Source of the DNA: Nectonema munidae | Taxonomy: Eukaryota; Nematomorpha; Nectonematoida; Nectonematidae | Assembly: GCA_030549495.1 (NCBI GenBank) | Contig: JAUIRK010000965.1 | Location: 62,001 to 126,000 of the forward strand | Length of the DNA: 64,000 bases | Direction: 5' to 3' | Shown: piece by piece, positions 60,645 to 64,000 of the stretch | Layout: each line of letters starts with the position of its first letter | Numbering within the stretch: position 1 is the first letter of the stretch | Made by a program: the position numbers and the translations under genes | The notes under the pieces: generated by a model | Database searches by the model: none | What the model was told of the DNA's origin: nothing | The model's input: only the letters and a program-made list of their open reading frames with translations

Positions 60645-61390
60645 TTTTAATTAAATTATCTACTTAAACCAAGGTTACGGTGTCAGAGTGAAAATTTAAT
60701 AAATATAATGTTAACTCTTACTCTTGACTTCGATCAAAGAAGGGGCACTCTATATGCTTACAAAAATAAAACATTTTTTCTCATTCAAATTATTAAAAAA
60801 AATCCTACTCATACTGCTAAATTTTATTAGATTCCGACTCTGACTCCTATTCTTTTAAAATCCCCGACTCCACAACTCTGATTTAAACACTAATCTACAA
60901 AAAAAATTCAGAGGCAAGCATGAAAATATACTTTTTATATTATTTCGACCATGGCAATTTCAAATTTGTTATTCCTTTTCATCCAGCACATCTTGTTTTT
61001 TCACAATCGGCATTTTTTAATTAAATTATCTACCTTTTAAAGGTACGGTGTCAGAGTGAAAATTTAATTAATAAAATGTTAACTCTTACTCTTGACTTCG
61101 ATCAAAGAAGGGGCCCTCTATATGCTTACAAAAATAAAACATTTTTTCTCATTCAAATTATTAAAAAAAATCCCACTCATACTGCTAAATTTTACTAGAT
61201 TCCATCTCTGACTCCTATCCTTTTAAAATCTCCAACTCTACAACTGATTTAAACATAATGTACAAAAAAAAATTTTTTAGATGCAAGCATGAAAATATAT
61301 TTTTTATAATATTTCGACCATGGCAATTTCTAATTTGTTATCCGTTTTCATTCAGCACATCTAGTTTTTTCACAATCAGCATTTTTTTCA
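60645..61390. repeat. Tandem duplication of a 368-bp unit (two copies)
   Basis: The block from TTTAATTAAATTATCTACTT through ACGGTGTCAGAGTG to TTTCACAATCGGCATTTTT is repeated: ACGGTGTCAG falls at 60677 and 61045. Copies 60645-61012 and 61013-61390 differ by scattered substitutions and small indels. Non-coding. Confidence 0.88.
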
Positions 61391-61539
61391 TTGAAGTAAT
61401 TAACATATCAAAACTATAAAATTTATTCAATTATTAAAAAAATACAAATTTGAAATAAGCTTCGGAAAAAAATCAAAAATGTTTCTTATTAGCCGATCTT
61501 TCCAACTTTGCTTCAAGATTATCACGCGTTAACATTCAA

Positions 61540-63045
61540 CAAAAATCTATCATGTTTGGATTCCATCTTACTAATGTCTTGAAACCTTTCCCCATGTTCA
61601 TCACTCACTGCTCCTACGTTTGGAGGAAAAAAGTCTAGTTAAGAATGAAAAAAAGTAAATTTTCAATGACATCCGACACCCCATATCCTCATATGCTTCA
61701 AACAATTCATTGATACGGTTTTTGTAATCCGGAGCACGTACATTTCCCGAAAAACCGCTATATACTGATATAAAAGCATTTAAAGCGCTCAGTTCTTTTT
61801 TTCCCCAAAGGGTCGTTAAAACAATTGTCCCTCATCACTTCTCGAATTTGGGGGCCAACAAAAATGCCCTCCTTCAATTTCGCGGAACTCAAATGCAGAA
61901 ATAATTGAGTTAAATGTTGGAAAGCAGAACTACTTTTATCAAGGGGTTTCACAAAATTTTTCATCACACCCAACTTGTGTAAAGGAGGTAAGAGCGCCTT
62001 ATTCATATTGACCAGTGTAGTTTCCTTAACAGTGTGTTGGCCTGGCTCAAATGAAGTTCTCTCACTCCAGTCTTCTTTTTTGTAATGTTTAGAAACTGCT
62101 CTACTGTCCCAGAGACAGAGAAAGCAGCAATACTTGGTGAAGCCGGCTTGCATTCCCATTAGGAAGCCTATGACTTTGAAATCGCCACATAAGCTCCATT
62201 GATGTTGTGAGTATCCAACTGCTTCAAGAAGGAGCTTCATATTGTCATAAGACTCCTTCAGGTGAGTTGAGTAAGCAACCGAGACACTTGGGTATTTGTT
62301 GCCGTTATGGAGTAAACACAGCCTTTAGACTCTTTTTGGAGGAATCTAAAAAGAGTCTCCATTCTGATGTCTCATGTTGAAAGCCTAAGCAGTTGTATAA
62401 TTCTAGAACGTTGCAACAATAACATAAACGGTTTTTGCACGCAAAATAAGAAGATAGTTCGGCATTACGCTTTCTGTACTTTGTGATCATCACCTCTTTT
62501 TCAACCAAATTATGTTGTTTGAGCCTTGAAACCAACAACTCAGCTTGTTCTTTCATGAGATAGAGGTCGTGTATGAGATCGTTTAGCTCACTCTGTAAAA
62601 AAACTGTTGGTTCACAGTCTACTTCATTAATACAGGGTGAAGTGCTTATTCTCGAAGAGTTTGATTCTGCAGAACTCGCCTCCTCCCCCGATAAGAATAT
62701 GTTCTTGTTTCGGGGTGGTTCAGGTACTGGGTAATCATCAGAATGATAAACAGGTCTCATAGCTGACGGAAGATTCGAATACACAATTTTTGTTCTGGAT
62801 GCATATTTGAAACCTGTGATTTTAGTGAGGCAGAAATAACAATCATCGGCATGGCTTGTCGGAACTCTCAAGATCATTGGAACGGCAAACTTGGAAGATG
62901 ACTCTGTAAACCAGGCAGTCAGGGCATTGTAACATGATTTGCAAGAAAGGGGCGGAGCCCAAGGTTTATCTTGGACTTCTATTCTACAACCAAAATAACT
63001 AAAGTAAGCTGCTTTCAGTAAAGGAATTATTGTATAGTTCATTAT
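61540..63045 (-). pseudogene. Broken copy of a multi-copy arthropod protein of unknown function
   Basis: The - strand frame 62305-63042 (245 codons from ATG 63042) has WAPPLSCKSCYNALTAWF, FAVPMILRVP, DDCYFCLTKITGF, YSNLPSAMRPV, SELNDLIHDLYL and EWRLFLDSSKKSLKAV. After a frame change, 61758-62240 adds HQWSLCGDFKVIGFLMGMQ, GFTKYCCFLCLWDSRA, LLPPLHKLGVMKNFVK, KEGIFVGPQI. Remnants of AVSDEHGERF follow at about 61590. From memory this order matches a family found in many near-identical copies in arthropod and cnidarian genomes, suggesting a mobile-element origin, but I cannot name it. Paired Cys motifs suggest zinc binding. This copy is broken. Confidence 0.6.
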
Positions 63046-63600
63046 AAAATCATGTCAAAATACCATTCATTATATACATTTTCAAATAAAAAAATAGTCG
63101 AAATCATAAAAAATACAAAATTTAAAATAAAAAAAATATTTTCTCACTTTACTTACTTCATAACGCTTACTAATTAAAAATACTCCAGCAAACTTATAGC
63201 AAAAAATATATGAAACCTTTCATGTAAGTTTGGGGTTATATCTCTGGAACTTGATGAGATCAGCCAAAATAAATACCAGAAATGAAATCAGCGTACTTGA
63301 TTTAGTTATTTTCACCTAATTGCATTCTTGCCTCAAATTTTTTGTTTTTTAGTGTAATTTTTATCTATATTTTTAGTATTTAGCCTCTATATGAATCACA
63401 TTTCAAAAATATCAATGAAACTACGTATATAATGAAACCACCCTAATTTGATGAGTGGCTATACAATTTACCCTTTTGGTTTGGATTTATTATATATACC
63501 CTTGTTCCGCCTCTATCGATCGCTGTGTGTTGCCAAATACAAAAATCATTATAGATAAGTGAAGCTCTCGTTCAATTTCTTTGGCCTCATGCAAAAGATC
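63046..63600. other. AT-rich DNA, no gene seen
   Basis: Nothing recognised. Confidence 0.4.
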
Positions 63601-63699
63601 TCAATAAGGTAGAAAATCATGACATATAGGTATAGATACATGGAAGCCCAAATGTTTTCAAACTCAATAAAATTTTATTCTACACTTTGTCTTCTTTTG

Positions 63700-63946
63700 A
63701 TTTATATTTGGCTGCCGAAGACTTCTAGTCCTACTACCTTGTTGTGGTTGAGAGCCTTGAGTACCACAATGATCTTGTCGGCTACAACTGTTGCCATTCT
63801 TAAGCACCCGAGAGGTTGAAACATTCCAGGCAGATTGTAGATAATGCGGCAAAATGCAGTATCTGGTCACCAACTTTTATGGTTTGATTCAGGGATGAGG
63901 TCCCAGTCTCGTAAAAGGATTTCTCTTCCACTGAAATAGTAACAAA
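63700..63946 (-). pseudogene. Possible PDZ-like gene fragment at the window edge
   Basis: After an acceptor-like TATTTCAG on the - strand the frame reads NQTIKVGDQILHFAALSTI, resembling the carboxylate-loop strand of PDZ domains (I/L-K-V-G-D-Q-I-L), for example in PSMD9. The continuation is spread over other frames (MATVVADKIIVVLKALNHN), so if real it is a decayed copy. The upstream part lies beyond 64000. Confidence 0.22.
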
Positions 63947-64000
63947 AAGTTCAAAAATAACAGGATATGATGGATTTCTAAGTGTTTCAATAGATACCAC

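Overview
The window is AT-rich, intron-rich animal DNA, dense in transposable elements. It holds DNA transposons (hAT, piggyBac, Tigger/pogo, Mutator-like, foldback), jockey/CR1- and RTE-type LINEs, and tRNA-derived SINEs. A small crustacean such as a parasitic copepod is plausible, but that is inference; nothing here identifies the species. I found no LTR retroelement, Polinton or virus copy, no CRISPR and no bacterial-type operon.

The one complete host gene I can assemble is a calpain-5-like protease on the + strand, 26662-54022. Twelve exons join with consistent splice phases into 648 codons. This gives an intact Cys-His-Asn protease core, the beta-sandwich domain III and a C-terminal C2 domain, with no EF-hand domain. 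That is the CAPN5/TRA-3 plan, and human CAPN5 is 640 residues. Large introns have absorbed many transposons, while three introns are only 52, 58 and 60 bp.

Layout. 1-5.4 kb: a deleted hAT, a piggyBac-type MITE and an apparently intact 3.26 kb hAT transposon with a perfect 8-bp target duplication and a 460-codon transposase. 5.1-13 kb: Mutator-like and LINE fragments, a SINE, a hAT MITE and a possible RWD-domain first exon on the - strand. 13.1-16.07 kb: LINE ORF1 and endonuclease fragments. 16.07-22.18 kb: a degenerate Mutator-like element with long terminal inverted repeats whose - strand coding region carries a PHD finger, an OTU protease domain and a MULE transposase domain. 22.2-26.6 kb: strand-asymmetric C-rich DNA, piggyBac MITEs and SINEs.

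26.66-54.02 kb: the calpain gene. Intron 4 holds a long-TIR MITE, piggyBac remains, a hAT MITE and two SINE copies. Intron 11 holds a Tigger element itself split by a 1.4 kb foldback element. 54-64 kb: a C-rich tract, a - strand LINE (endonuclease plus reverse transcriptase), a tandem 368-bp duplication, a broken multi-copy protein of unknown type and a possible PDZ-like fragment at the right edge.

All assignments come from reading the translations and DNA by eye. No alignment or database search was run.
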